The notes under the pieces are model-generated. The model had not been told where the DNA came from. It searched no databases and was given only the letters and a program-made list of their open reading frames with translations. The position numbers and the translations under genes are program-made. DNA of 64,000 nucleotides from Atriophallophorus winterbourni (Eukaryota; Platyhelminthes; Trematoda; Plagiorchiida; Microphallidae): positions 60,116 to 124,115 of the forward strand of contig JACCGJ010005102.1 of assembly GCA_013407085.1 (NCBI GenBank), given 5' to 3'. Every line of letters starts with the position of its first letter. The first letter of the stretch is position 1. Of the stretch, positions 39,701 to 45,930 are shown piece after piece.

Positions 39701-42700
39701 ATGTTTTAAACTAGCTACGATTAGGCCACGGGTCAATTGGCCCCTTTGTGTCTGCTCAAGATTAACCAAGCAAGGCCGTTTAGATCACCTGAACAGTAAT
39801 CAATAACGACTGAGAGCTAACCCCAAAAATCGATATTTTGTTTGTCATACACTTTATCACAAATCTCACTAGTCGCAAACGGATTCCACTTGACACGAAA
39901 CCAGTAAACACCTTTCACGTTTCATTACCACTTCGGTACAATCGGTAAAATAAAACAAATTCAATTACCGCGCCACATAGAAATCTCACACCTAATAAGA
40001 TTTGACAAAACAATTATTGGGAAATAACTGAATTGGGCGTTTGTGTTTGTGTGTTTCACATAATCGTGCCATTGGCTAAATTCTAACGGAGCGTTTTCGC
40101 CTAATTTCTCGTTCTGGATGGATGGCTTCCGCGGTAATTTATTCCGCGGGGCCAGTAAAATGGTGTTTGCTGTCAATTAACATTCGTTTCGTCTATATGA
40201 ACTTGATCACGTTTAATGAGTTAATGCTTTCTTCTATTTGTCTCGCGTCAACGTGCAATTTTGCCCTAAAATAATAGATTTAATTGTTGAATATTCTTGT
40301 TAATATGAAGCTCAAATAAAAATGCTCATTTAATTGCATTTCCATCACACACACACACCACGACCGGTTTCATGCTGTTTGCGCTCATCAGGTAGGGACA
40401 GTAGGATCAGGATCAGTATGCGCTTGAAACAGTGGAAGAATGGTAAACAAGTTGTGCTTGTATGTCACTGTTGGGTAAGGTAGGTGCTACCGACCTGTTC
40501 AATCACATGAGCCCCCACTAATATAAACTGGGTTTGAACCCATGACCATGAATAAAAAAGCTCATTTGCATGCATTTCCCTCACACACACACACACACAC
40601 ACACACCACAACCACCGGTTTCTTGCTGATTGCACTCATCAGGTATGGACAGCAGGATCAGGATCCGCATGCGCTTGAAACAGTGGAAGAATGGAAAACA
40701 AGTTGCGCTTGCATGTCACCGGTGGATAAGGTCGGTACGACCAACATGTTCAACCAACGTGCACAAATAATGTTTGCCAATCTAGGATAACCATGTATAC
40801 AATTCATCCTATTGGAAATTATCGATCACAAAATAGGGTTCAAGTTTGCGCATATGAAATATCTCACTCCCTCGGGTACGATCATGCTATCTTACAAGCT
40901 TCATGTTCCCCATATTTGTATCTCTACCGAGGATAGATTATCTTTTATACGATCAATATCAATTTGGTCTAAAAAGCAACTAAACTGTATGTTCCTAATG
41001 TTTCGCAACAATAAAATCTTTATATTCTTCTAGCTTCAACAGTTTGGAAACGGGTCTTAGTTAAAACTTGCTTTTAAATTCACCAAGGGTCACGCTATCG
41101 ATTGCATTCTAGCCGAGCTGCGAAATGGCCTTGCCATAATCTCTACCTTTCAGCCGAGCTCAAATTTAGTTAAGCTTTTGCAATCATTTAGACACAGACC
41201 ATTAAGTCACGAGTTCATAAAATGTATTGATTTTTTTCACTAGCCACTCAATCGAGCTTCGCTCTGTTTGCTTAGTACAATGATTATTATCTGTTATTAT
41301 GATCGCGAAAAATGTGTTTCGCTCGCCTATTAATGACCGAACTAGCCGGTCTTCGCAAGCAATGAGTGCGCTAATTGCGCTTCGCTCCAATAATGGCGCG
41401 CTAAACAAATTTTCTTTTCGTGGAAAAGAATGAATGATCAGTGTGGTAAAATTAAACCCCGATCGCGATAACCCAACACCTCGAATTGGGGAGCTGCCAC
41501 GATGTGACGGCCTTTCAAGATTAGAGGTTTCAGGAAAGGTGGGATTTTGTTGCTTAATTATCAGGTTAGATAATGGAAAAATGTCTCGCTTCACATTGAA
41601 ATTATAGACTGTGATTTATGCAATTTGATTAGCATTTTATGATTTCTTTTAAAAACGAATCCATATATATATATATTGTAGTAAAGTGAATAGGGGCTTA
41701 ATTAAGCAAATCCAAGTGTTTAAACACAAATCGTAAAGTGATTTCAAACACAGAAACAACTATAAACGACAAGCATTTGCACAGCACTTCCGGTTCCTGG
41801 CAGGTAGTTTACACCAGGTGGGGGCAGTGAGATTAATTTCCGCGAGATTTCAAACAGGTGAAAAGTGGCCAACAATGCTTGACATGGAGGACACGATGAA
41901 CTGAATTTCACACAAAAAACCACATTGTTGAAGTAGATGAACACGGGATGATATTCTGTCAAATTCGAAATCGCTAACGAGCAACGATTGCATCGCTTAG
42001 CTCGCATTCTCATCACTAACGTTTTCGGGTTGGCTATCTTCATCAGTTGAAGTCATCCAGATTAGTATCTACGAATTGTGAAATCATGGATGTAATGTAA
42101 ACATAATATTGAACATAGCATGCAACGGTAACCGATGTTCGCATAACCGAACATTAAAATTGAACACAACTTCGCATGGCTAATAAGCGACAAGCATCAA
42201 GCCAACTTTTATTAGTCAGTGTTTCATTGTTGCTTACACTATATAATGCGCGCCCTACAACTTGTTAATGCACAGTATGTTTTTGGCCTCTTTTGGATTT
42301 ATATATTTAAAAGTGTACGTCAAAGTCATGATTAACAGCGATACAAATGACTAAAAAGTCTGAGTTCTAAAAAACAACGCCCACGATGGTTAGGGGGTAT
42401 TTGAACGCGGTCGGCATGATATACGTTACGCGGAGGTGATCAGCATTTGCTCTTTCTAAGCTCAGAGAGGCCACTTTATACAGAGCCTCCAGAATCAGCG
42501 GTCAAGAGCAAGTTCAGATATTGCCAGATTTACGAATGGTGTGTCAATATCCCACTGTATCTTTGTTTAGCATATCAAATTATTGATTATTTTCACATAA
42601 ACCATATTCATCCACAAACTCTTTAGAAAGCTTGCTTGTCGTCATCATGCTGTCAAAACCTCAAAGCAGTAGCAGTACAAAATAAAAATGCCAACCCCGC

Positions 42701-44762
42701 TGTTGAATAAGCTCATGTAATCAAGTTGATCGGCCAATCTTATTACTGACACATGACCTTGAACAAACCAATCATATCGACAGAACCATCACCTAATATT
42801 TATCAATTTATTCCATCAGATTCAAATAACCACCCTTTGCATCTCGATCAACTTGAGCGCGAGTGTTATGCTCAACTGTTTGTTCCTTCCCAAACTGTAC
42901 ATAATTTACCTACGTCCGGACAAAAACGTACGTCGTTTGACAATGAACAACCCGAAGGCACGGCAGAAATTCCAAGAGCTCAACTTGAACGCAAACAAAT
43001 CCTGCACGGCAATCAGCGACGCTGCTCGAAGCACAAACAACACGGAAACCAGCAACAGTTTGGCGCGTGGTTCCTTTGTGCGAAGTAGCAACGAGCACCT
43101 TGAACACACACCCAGCGATCGGAACATGGAAGAATCGTCCATCTCGAAACACGATGCCAGTGGTGAGTACCGTTCATCATGTGACAGCGATAAAGGCGGA
43201 ATAAAAATTGAAGTCACACGCAGCTTGTCAGTTACGCGAGTTGGCTTATGGTTGCAAATTAATAAATAAATGCAGTTTGTAGAATAATAAAGCCAACCCA
43301 ACATCGATGGATGGATGAGTCCCCTTTGCTTGTCCATCTCATTCGGTTAATCGCGACCGTGTATGCGGCTCTCAACTACATGGCGATGAATTGTTTTAAA
43401 CAGACTTGCATAACTGTACATTCGATCAAAGCGTTGTACTTTTGTATCGTTTGGTCTAGGCCTGGGCAACCTGACAGTATCTTAGCAAAGTGTAGTCTAT
43501 GACTTTACCTGGATCTAGGCTTGCGATTTCATACATACAGGCGTACATAAAACATTCACAGCGAGATACAGCAACCGGAAGATGTGTACCATTTATTCGT
43601 GCGGTAGAAGCACGACATCGGCATCCGCTTTTCCCCAGCTTGAAGGCGATGCCTCAGGCCATACTGCTAAAGTGAGTGGTTGTCAGTTAGTTCATCCCAC
43701 GTGACAAAGTAAAGGTCGAGAAACGGTTTAATAACACATGATCCTAGAATTAAACTCAAGTCTAATGACTCTCAGAGCTTGTGAAGAATACGAAAATACC
43801 TGTATGGTGGTGACGCTACAATCGAAATGCATTGTCAGAAAAATATCGCTACTTACCTTGAGGTTTACCTGATATACAGTAGTCATTATTATCTACCGAT
43901 CGAATAGCTCTCAAAAAGATCGAAAAAATATGTGCAGTAACCAGAGCGCATATATCTATCTGGGATTACAGATAGCCGTTACAGGCGTACAAACAAATAG
44001 ACGCTCGTACAACAGTCCATGTAAGACAATACCGTTCACAAAGCATAGAAAATGCTGACAGCGACCAGATGTATCAAGCAAAAGAATTCCGATTATTCGA
44101 AACGATCAAGTATTTCGTACCCACATCGCATAAAACGTTTCAATTGACTAAAAAAACTACGCGAAAGCATAACCGTTTAACTACACACGTAACAACTTTC
44201 TGTTTTAATTTCAGCAACCTATTCTCACTTGAATCTTATGCAAAATCGGACATCGATTGACATCATCTCCAACACGTTCACGCGTCCACTCCCGAACAAA
44301 CCTCTCTCAAATTCGATCGTTCCACAACGTCAAGACAGCATCAATCCACGCGATACCCAAGCTAACGAGTTCCCCACCCCCACACCATTGATTCTGGATC
44401 CGATCCCCCAGAGCGTTATAATGACCCCGACTTATTGTGAAGAAACCAGTTCCTTGGAAGAAGCAGACTTTATACCGAAGCGCTTGGTGTGTCCATATGA
44501 AGCATCGTTTCCATCTGGTTCGCAGGTTCTATCGAACCCGTATGCGGCGCCATACTCGGTAACAGATTCGGTCACCTCATCAGGGACACCACGAAGTTCC
44601 GACTTGTATTTACATAGCTACGGCGAGGACACACAACACGCACCAAGTGTGACCAGTCAAAGTCCGAGCGTGACAAGTGGATCCGTGTTCAGTCAACTCC
44701 GGCAGCCAAGCAAATCCACACGTAAAACGGATTATTCCAAACAAACAGTCACCGCGCTCTAG
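12509..44762 (+). CDS. GRM: Metabotropic glutamate receptor gene, 3' five exons (5' partial)
   Basis: Class C G-protein-coupled receptor of the plasma membrane that binds glutamate outside and signals through G proteins. Five exons join at 12509-12722, 30403-30559, 34493-35179, 42820-43162 and 44215-44762. Every junction is GT-AG and every phase matches, giving 648 codons and a stop. Order: end of the ligand-binding domain, a cysteine-rich domain with nine cysteines, seven membrane segments, and a tail of about 270 residues ending T-A-L, which fits a class I PDZ ligand. The wording around the third loop and TM6 (PENFNESKFIGF, MYTTCIIWLAFLP) resembles vertebrate group II receptors; group assignment is inference. 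A Homer PPxxF motif is not seen. The bulk of the ligand-binding domain is missing and presumably lies left of the window. A class C relative such as a GABA-B or calcium-sensing receptor is unlikely given the TKTNRIARIF and CCWxC wording. Confidence 0.93.
13090..13510 (+). mobile_element. Repeat beta copy 2 interrupted by an RTE-like LINE 3' end
   Basis: The LINE piece at about 13195-13385 has GCCCTACAACCGAGTTCTGA, the zinc-finger region and CATCCATGGTCGACATCGAC. It is flanked by the two halves of repeat beta (13100-13190 and 13390-13505), which are contiguous in the copy at 10300-10520. This fixes the order of insertion. Confidence 0.6.
13690..14340 (-). mobile_element. CR1-like LINE fragment, reverse transcriptase region
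   Basis: On the - strand the translation, in two frames, contains GVLPSEWKTGIVSPIYK and then VFINDLP and MILFADDIELW, the F-A-D-D active-site box of reverse transcriptase. It is frameshifted and interrupted by stops. Confidence 0.75.
14341..16050. other. mGluR intron, nothing recognised
   Basis: AT-rich intron sequence with no exon-like block, LINE domain or hammerhead core noticed. Confidence 0.4.
16725..17060 (-). mobile_element. RTE-like LINE fragment
   Basis: The - strand encodes A-L-L-Y-G-S-K-T-W-T-I-H-A-R-H-E-R-K-L-N, preceded by S-R-V-W-G-I-S-K-L-T-V-K-T-K. This is the conserved stretch after the reverse transcriptase in this LINE family; intact relatives are seen at 23270 and 50200. 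Ends are eroded. Confidence 0.8.
17255..17350 (+). mobile_element. CR1-like LINE C-terminal trace
   Basis: ATGCTGGAATTCCCTA encodes W-N-S-L in the context used by the CR1-like copies for their C-terminal F-x-W-N-S-L-P motif. Short and frameshifted. Confidence 0.45.
17351..19080. other. mGluR intron, one GC-rich self-complementary spot
   Basis: Mostly unremarkable. At 18038-18071 the words CCGCGCGCG and GGCGCGCGCC flank AT-rich ATCGATAATTATT, a potential strong hairpin in an AT-rich setting. The 17772-18083 open frame (103 codons) has no family resemblance. Confidence 0.35.
19128..19168 (-). ncRNA. Hammerhead ribozyme-like sequence, intact core (subfamily B)
   Basis: On the - strand: TACAC, CTGATGA, then AGG-loop-CCT (stem II), GAAA, CCGGTA, GTGGTG. 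Every conserved core base of a hammerhead is present. The cleavage triplet is GUA rather than the GUC of the other subfamily. Stem III is the self-complementary ACCGGU. The flank GGGATGTGAGCACCACAATA is shared with 3610 and 30280. Confidence 0.65.
19480..20570 (+). mobile_element. Degenerate LINE reverse transcriptase remnant
   Basis: Around 19520-19570 the + strand reads G-I-E-L-L-L..C-L-D-Y-A-D-D-I-A, the Y-A-D-D box of RTE-like reverse transcriptases. Later parts (N-I-L-R-V-L-N-V-S near 20240) fit the same family weakly. Many stops. Confidence 0.5.
20571..21227. other. mGluR intron, nothing recognised
   Basis: No exon, LINE domain or hammerhead core noticed. Confidence 0.4.
21228..22800 (+). 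mobile_element. Old CR1-like LINE with PHD-like finger, RT and C-terminus
   Basis: Near 21370-21460 the two-frame translation gives C-L-V-C-S-K-H, then C-E-I-C-S-K-W-M-H-I-R-C-N, a PHD-type zinc finger as found in the first protein of some CR1/L2 elements. At 22170-22430 comes S-T-P-G-P-D-D-I-H-P, L-P-S-E-W-N and C-P-A-N-Y-R-P-V (reverse transcriptase). At 22600-22790 is the C-terminal R-V-V-N-I-W-N-S-L-P-N. There are many stops and gaps, so it is inactive. Confidence 0.75.
22801..23249. other. mGluR intron, nothing recognised
   Basis: The open frames at 22691-23005 (+) and 22844-23026 (-) have no family resemblance and overlap each other. They are likely chance. Confidence 0.35.
23255..23910 (+). 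mobile_element. RTE-like LINE, 3' third
   Basis: Encodes (with frameshifts) Y-G-S-E-T-W-T-T-H-V-R-H-E-R-K-L-N, S-I-R-R-I-L-N-I-S-W, L-L-R-Q-R-R-L-R-W-L-G, and GRPHLRYKDVCKR. The zinc-finger region and the TGGTCGAC 3' UTR word follow. Confidence 0.85.
24605..24890 (-). mobile_element. Hammerhead-bearing element, one full unit and start of a second
   Basis: On the - strand: B-box-like GGTTCAAACC near 24815, then ATCCTATTGTCCCTAC, TTGATGAGTGC, AAACATCACGAAATCGG, TCGTGGGG. The core C3 is T, so cleavage is doubtful. The unit is followed at 24838 by the start of another (AAGCCCATTTGCATAC), so the source was tandem. Confidence 0.65.
25104..25150 (+). ncRNA. Degenerate hammerhead-like sequence (subfamily B)
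   Basis: GTCTCCAT, CTGATTAG, AGCAAACAACT, AGAAACC, AATTGTGGAG. Stem I (CUCCAU with GUGGAG) still pairs, but the core G8 is T. Confidence 0.45.
25265..25590 (-). mobile_element. RTE-like LINE 3' end
   Basis: Contains the - strand 3' UTR word (CATGGATGTACATCACAATCG on +) and the zinc-finger region (GTCCGATTCGGGAG on +). It ends near the TTGACCCCACTAGTTGGG region. Truncated and mutated. Confidence 0.75.
25680..26520 (+). mobile_element. CR1-like LINE 3' part
   Basis: Encodes L-G-V-W-I-S-G-N-L-K, I-L-R-R-I-F-G-R-F, N-V-Y-L-R-P-T-M-E-Y-A, then S-S-R-I-D-C-R-H-H-F-F-A-V-R-V and W-N-S-L-P. It has in-frame stops near 26028 and 26115. The 3' end CCATAAATCCTTGAATCC resembles the AACCATAAA end of the copy at 64000. 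Confidence 0.85.
26521..27775. other. mGluR intron, nothing recognised
   Basis: AT-rich sequence without an exon-like or transposon domain. One ACCATAAATCTTGAATC word near 27084 may be another LINE 3' terminus. Confidence 0.35.
27778..27975 (+). mobile_element. RTE-like LINE 3' end
   Basis: CTTGGCTGCTGAACGCAGATCAC, GCGCTGCGGGAGAGATTG and the CATCCATGG..GACATCGACCGAAGGAG end are recognisable. 5' truncated and diverged. Confidence 0.75.
28060..28165 (-). mobile_element. Hammerhead-bearing element, 3' truncated unit
   Basis: On the - strand: TGTCCCTAC, CCGATGAG, TGTAAACAGCAC, GAAACCG, CTCGTGGGG. U4 of the core is C, otherwise close to the intact consensus. Stem I CCCUAC with GUGGGG pairs fully. 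Confidence 0.6.
28480..29010 (-). mobile_element. CR1-like LINE 3' end
   Basis: A 143-codon - strand frame (29009-28578) gives L-Q-R-I-Y-H-R-T-T, L-F-D-F-R-C-R-R-L-R-G-D-L-I-L, S-R-L-N-C-R-R and F-T-W-N-T-L. The element ends in two ATTCAAAG-type repeats at 28480-28495. It is about 90% like the copies at 32.6 and 50.7 kb by eye. Confidence 0.9.
29030..29215. mobile_element. Hammerhead-bearing element, rearranged halves in opposite orientation
   Basis: 29030-29110 matches the element's internal part in - orientation (GCCACTGTTG, ACCAACCTGTTCAATCACATGA). 29150-29200 is a + oriented hammerhead 3' half (GAGTGCAAATAGCACGAAAC, AGGTCGTGG) with its CUGA box replaced by AGCTGAG. Confidence 0.55.
30139..30278 (+). 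ncRNA. Two sense hammerhead-like sequences (subfamily B)
   Basis: Copy 1 at 30139-30180: CTCCAC, CTGATGA, C, TGCAAATAGCC, AGAAACCG. Copy 2 at 30234-30278: CTCCAG, TTGATGA, CGGCAAACAGCAA, GAAACCGGTA, GTGGTG. They are about 96 bp apart. Copy 1 keeps the core but has a weak stem II. Copy 2 has C3 to T. Both lie within the receptor transcript, just upstream of its cysteine-rich exon. Confidence 0.5.
30403..30559 (+). CDS. GRM: mGluR exon: cysteine-rich domain
   Basis: A short exon of 157 bp with no ATG-initiated frame of its own, recognised from its coding content. The acceptor is CCAATCAG at 30402 and the donor GTGAGC begins at 30560. One base completes a glycine codon, then 52 codons follow. 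They include GEIRRLDKK, then C-C-W-S-C-E-P-C, T-H-C-E-D-C and N-R-T-S-C. With the two cysteines of the previous exon this makes nine, as expected for the domain that relays ligand closure to the membrane bundle. The W-P-T-E-N-R-T stretch matches the W-P-x-x-x-x-T-G-C pattern of the family, with Ser in place of Gly. Confidence 0.92.
30980..31549 (-). mobile_element. CR1-like LINE 3' end
   Basis: The - strand encodes M-E-Y-A-V-Q-A-W-S-P-W-F-Q-K-D and L-L-Q-R-V-Y-H-R-A-T-K-L-V. It has eroded C-terminal sequence and the ATTCAAAG / AATGGTC 3' terminus at about 30985-31020. Confidence 0.85.
31685..31790 (+). repeat. Fragment related to the inverted-repeat element at 51.9-52.4 kb
   Basis: AAGAACAACGCATTGATTG and CAACTGTCTC are shared in order with 52203-52250, with a weaker match upstream (ACGTTCCA..TTTGTTTC). 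The terminal repeats are not found here. Confidence 0.5.
32270..32600 (+). mobile_element. CR1-like LINE remnant
   Basis: The broken + strand translation includes L-L-N-W-I-S-D-Y-R-T-D-R-H-V-K and I-F-N-T-Y-V-R-T-L-M-K-Y-S, both recognisable from the reverse transcriptase region and the Y-L-R-P-x-M-E-Y motif of the intact copies. Confidence 0.65.
32610..33425 (-). mobile_element. CR1-like LINE, 3' truncation product with 229-codon frame
   Basis: The - strand frame 33402-32713 is open from V-L-N-I-G-K-T-V-N-Y-N to the natural end D-T-I-Y-T-T and covers the region after the reverse transcriptase. The 3' terminus with GATTCAAAG is near 32610. It is nearly identical to the copy at 50.7-51.4 kb, so both insertions are fairly recent. 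Confidence 0.92.
33905..34330 (-). mobile_element. Hammerhead-bearing element, tandem units
   Basis: Unit 1 runs from about 33905 to 34137 and unit 2 starts at 34138 with the same AGCTCATTTGCATG word. Unit 2 is truncated after the cleavage site (34165-34195) and joins an inverted piece of the internal region. A further degenerate hammerhead (ATGATGA, ATAAACCGGTTGTG on -) is at 34281-34325. Unit 1 also has the B-box-like GGTTTAAACC near 34110. Confidence 0.7.
33936..33978 (-). ncRNA. Hammerhead ribozyme-like sequence, intact core (subfamily A)
   Basis: On the - strand: ACCTAC, CTGATGA, GTGCA-AAA-TGCAC (perfect 5-bp stem II), GAA, ACAGGT (short stem III), C, GTGGGG. CCUAC pairs with GUGGG for stem I, including a U-G wobble. 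All core bases are present and the cleavage triplet is GUC. By-eye folding only. Confidence 0.7.
34493..35179 (+). CDS. GRM: mGluR exon: transmembrane segments 1-6
   Basis: Phase 0 at both ends; acceptor TTATTTTCAG, donor GAG/GTGGGT. It encodes 229 residues. TM1 lies at about 9-32 (W-Y-A-I-V-P), then PIVRATGREL. The conserved cysteine before TM3 is followed by L-L-T-K-T-N-R-I-A-R-I-F and by RRPVFISPRSQ before TM4. TM5 begins F-L-I-S-L-A-Y-N, the third loop is KTRQIPENFNESKF, and TM6 is MYTTCIIWLAFLP. All are family landmarks. The reading frame is open for 105 bp upstream of the acceptor, but that stretch does not resemble the family and follows degenerate hammerhead repeats, so the acceptor is preferred as the boundary. 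Confidence 0.95.
35262..36075. mobile_element. Two RTE-like LINE ends in opposite orientation
   Basis: 35262-35395 is a + oriented C-terminal piece (TACTGAACCTAGATTACGCC, GCTGTGGGAGAGATTG). 35440-36075 is a - oriented 3' third with the 3' UTR word, the zinc-finger region, the T-C-G-A-C-T-T-C-C-G region and the C-terminal leucine-rich segment. It begins 80 bp after the mGluR exon end, inside the intron. Confidence 0.7.
36720..37220 (-). mobile_element. CR1-like LINE 3' end, diverged
   Basis: The - strand gives N-H-P-L-N-Q-L-F-T and Y-S-V-R-V-V-L-H-W-K. The 3' terminus AATTCAATTCAATTTAATGG at about 36712-36730 matches the family's end. Heavily mutated. Confidence 0.75.
37221..38115. other. mGluR intron, nothing recognised
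   Basis: No exon-like or transposon domain noticed, apart from a hammerhead 3' half just after (ACGAAACCGGTCGTTGTG at 38136-38153, + strand). Confidence 0.35.
38235..39280 (-). mobile_element. Two CR1-like LINE 3' ends in tandem
   Basis: The first copy (38235-38890) has a 157-codon frame, 38833-38360, with N-T-Y-L-R-P-V-M-E-S-G-V, L-M-Q-R-I-Y-H-R-S-T and F-T-W-N-S-L-P-S-T. A second, older copy begins at about 38945 with the same AGCTTAACAATAACCATAA 3' word and runs to about 39280. Confidence 0.85.
39285..39400 (-). mobile_element. Hammerhead-element internal fragment
   Basis: TGTGCTTGTATGTCACTGGT, GGTACGACCAACATGTTCA and a AATCTAGGATAACC tail match 40700-40800. No hammerhead core remains. 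Confidence 0.6.
39401..40305. other. mGluR intron, nothing recognised
   Basis: No exon-like block or known transposon domain noticed. Confidence 0.35.
40310..40800 (-). mobile_element. Hammerhead-bearing element, head-to-tail dimer
   Basis: Two units repeat in the same order: AGCTCATTTGCATGCATTT, a CA-run, the hammerhead, GATCAGGATC, CGCTTGAAACAGTGGAAGAA, AAGTTGTGCTTG, then a B-box-like GGTTCAAACC (unit 1, - strand). Unit length is about 255 bp. Hammerhead 1 (40356-40399) keeps CTGATGA, GAA, ACCGGT and C17, but stem II is weakened by one base. Hammerhead 2 (40605-40650) has G at the cleavage position and is probably dead. Confidence 0.75.
40572..40607. repeat. (CA)n dinucleotide run inside the hammerhead element
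   Basis: About 12 CA repeats next to the cleavage side of hammerhead 2. A shorter CA run sits at the same place in most other copies. Confidence 0.85.
41180..41610 (-). other. Unassigned region with a 130-codon open frame
   Basis: The longest unexplained - strand frame in the receptor introns (41594-41202). The region has repeated GCTTCGCTC words and a GC-richer base content than its surroundings. The translation is rich in S, R and N and resembles no family I know. It may be part of a transposon or LTR. Confidence 0.25.
41611..42819. other. mGluR intron end, nothing recognised
   Basis: Includes a short (AT)n run at about 41667-41680 and a 100-codon - frame without similarity (42043-41744). 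A few words near 42500 (GCGGTCAAGAGCAAGTTC) are an RTE-like LINE trace. Confidence 0.35.
42820..43162 (+). CDS. GRM: mGluR exon: transmembrane segment 7 and proximal tail
   Basis: Acceptor TTCCATCAG at 42819; donor GTGAGT from 43163, leaving one base of a codon. It opens with I-Q-I-T-T-L-C-I-S-I-N-L-S-A-S-V, aligning directly with TM7 of vertebrate mGluRs (x-Q-T-T-T-x-C-x-S-x-S-L-S). LFLPKLYIIYLRPDKNVRR follows, the membrane exit and the charged start of the tail. The rest is rich in N, S, T and E and is poorly conserved. The frame stays open into the intron until 43269, but the donor fits the next exon's phase exactly. Confidence 0.93.
43450..43545 (-). mobile_element. SINE-like repeat, partial copy 1
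   Basis: CTAGGCCTGGGCAACCTGAC, AGTATCTTAGC and CCTGGATC..GGCTTG are the hallmark words. The same family recurs about ten times up to 62.9 kb. Orientation is called from the tRNA-like A-box reading (AGGCAAAGTGCC). Confidence 0.6.
44215..44762 (+). CDS. GRM: mGluR last exon: cytoplasmic tail and stop
   Basis: Acceptor TTTTAATTTCAG at 44214. The exon begins with two bases that complete the codon left by the previous exon, then 181 codons and a TAG stop at 44760-44762. The tail is low-complexity, rich in S, T and P, with many S-V-T-S type repeats. It ends K-Q-T-V-T-A-L; the last three residues fit the class I PDZ-ligand rule (S/T-x-hydrophobic), as do the S-S-L tails of vertebrate group II receptors. 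Assignment as the tail rests on splice phase and position, since the sequence itself is not conserved. Confidence 0.85.
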
Positions 44763-44802
44763 CCGAGTGATTTGAGTTAGATTGTATTGTGTTGTTGATG
44801 GA

Positions 44803-44808
44803 AATAAA
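44803..44808 (+). terminator. Poly(A) signal of the mGluR gene
   Basis: AATAAA lies 41 bp after the TAG stop of the last mGluR exon, on the same strand, followed by A-rich sequence. This is the expected place for the 3' end of a short 3' UTR. Confidence 0.6.
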
Positions 44809-45069
44809 AAAGATTTATTATAACAAAAAAGTTTCATCATTTTATGAAATACTCGACGTAATTAGTACCACACGACCGACAGCATTCGGATTGATAACCT
44901 GGGTTAACACTGGGCTCTTGGGTATTGGAGGACTAGCTGACAGAAAGTACAAACAGCCCTGAGTTCTGCGGAAAGTATCATCGACCAATATCAATAATTC
45001 TGCATCTTTAGATGAAGAGGTCTCGGCACGAATTTCTTAGTCGACCGTAGCATTCCGCAACCTATGTCA

Positions 45070-45440
45070 CCTCTGGCGTCAGAAAGGACTGTCTCTGTTA
45101 CTCAAGGGTAGAGTCTACAAAGCGACGGTTCGGGCTGTATTCCAAACTTGGAACTTACATAAAGACCACATTCGGCGTCTCCGAGTAATTGACAACCGAT
45201 ATCTCCGCGGAATTCTATTATTTAGATAATACAAACGCATACGCAACGATGTTCTCGAAATATGTTCTTCGGTAGAAATGTTGATGCAGAGAAGCAGATC
45301 AACCTGCATAGGTTACGCTGGTTGGGTTACGTTTTACAGATGCCGGGCAACCGAATTCGGAAACGGATTCTTTATGCGAAGCCACATCCCGATCTCGTGG
45401 TGGCCAAACAATCACGTGGCATAGGTAGCTAAAACCCTTC
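45070..45440 (+). mobile_element. LINE C-terminal fragment
   Basis: One frame encodes L-L-L-K-G-R-V-Y-K-A-T-V-R-A-V-F and H-I-R-R-L-R-V-I-D-N-R-Y-L-R-G-I, then N-D-V-L-E-I and a G-Y-A-G-W-V region. This matches the usual fluke pattern after the reverse transcriptase. Stops and frameshifts are present. Confidence 0.65.
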
Positions 45441-45529
45441 CTAGTAACCTCTCCAAAGTCGGCGCAGCTTGTCTTGCAAACTGGATTCGCCGCGATTAGG
45501 TATCGCAATGGTTAGTTACACTCCAGCAT

Positions 45530-45930
45530 CAATTCCGAAGCCGTGTTCATTGTCGGTATTGCAGCAAGCATCTTCTTGGACTGTTTGCTTAACCTTGTAT
45601 GTTGTCAAGCGGAGTGACGATAAAAGCTTGTTATGATGCATGGCAGTGAAAGCCGTAAGGAAACTGCCATGCTGATGTAGCTCTACTCCATCAAGAAAAT
45701 TGATTGAATGCATTTTTTGTTCGAGTTGTAGGCATATCATCCCAGTTTGTTCGTGCTTACTCTTACATAGCATCCGTAGCTATTTAAGCCCCACTATTGC
45801 CCATCTTTTAGGATTTTACTTGTTCGTGGGTGTGGCAGTTGAGCATTCGATACATGCTACCGGTGTAATGCTGTCTTTGATGATGACGACATATGGGACT
45901 GTTGTCACGAAAATAATAACGACTAAAGGT
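45530..45930 (+). repeat. Dispersed repeat gamma, copy 1
   Basis: Shares CATGGCAGTGAAAGCC, AAGGAAACTGCCATG and later TAGGATTTTA plus ACCGGTGTAATGCTG with 53540-53660, 53990-54050 and 55990-56090. It ends in a GATGATGAC microsatellite stub and seems to be the upstream portion of the SINE-like family. Confidence 0.5.
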
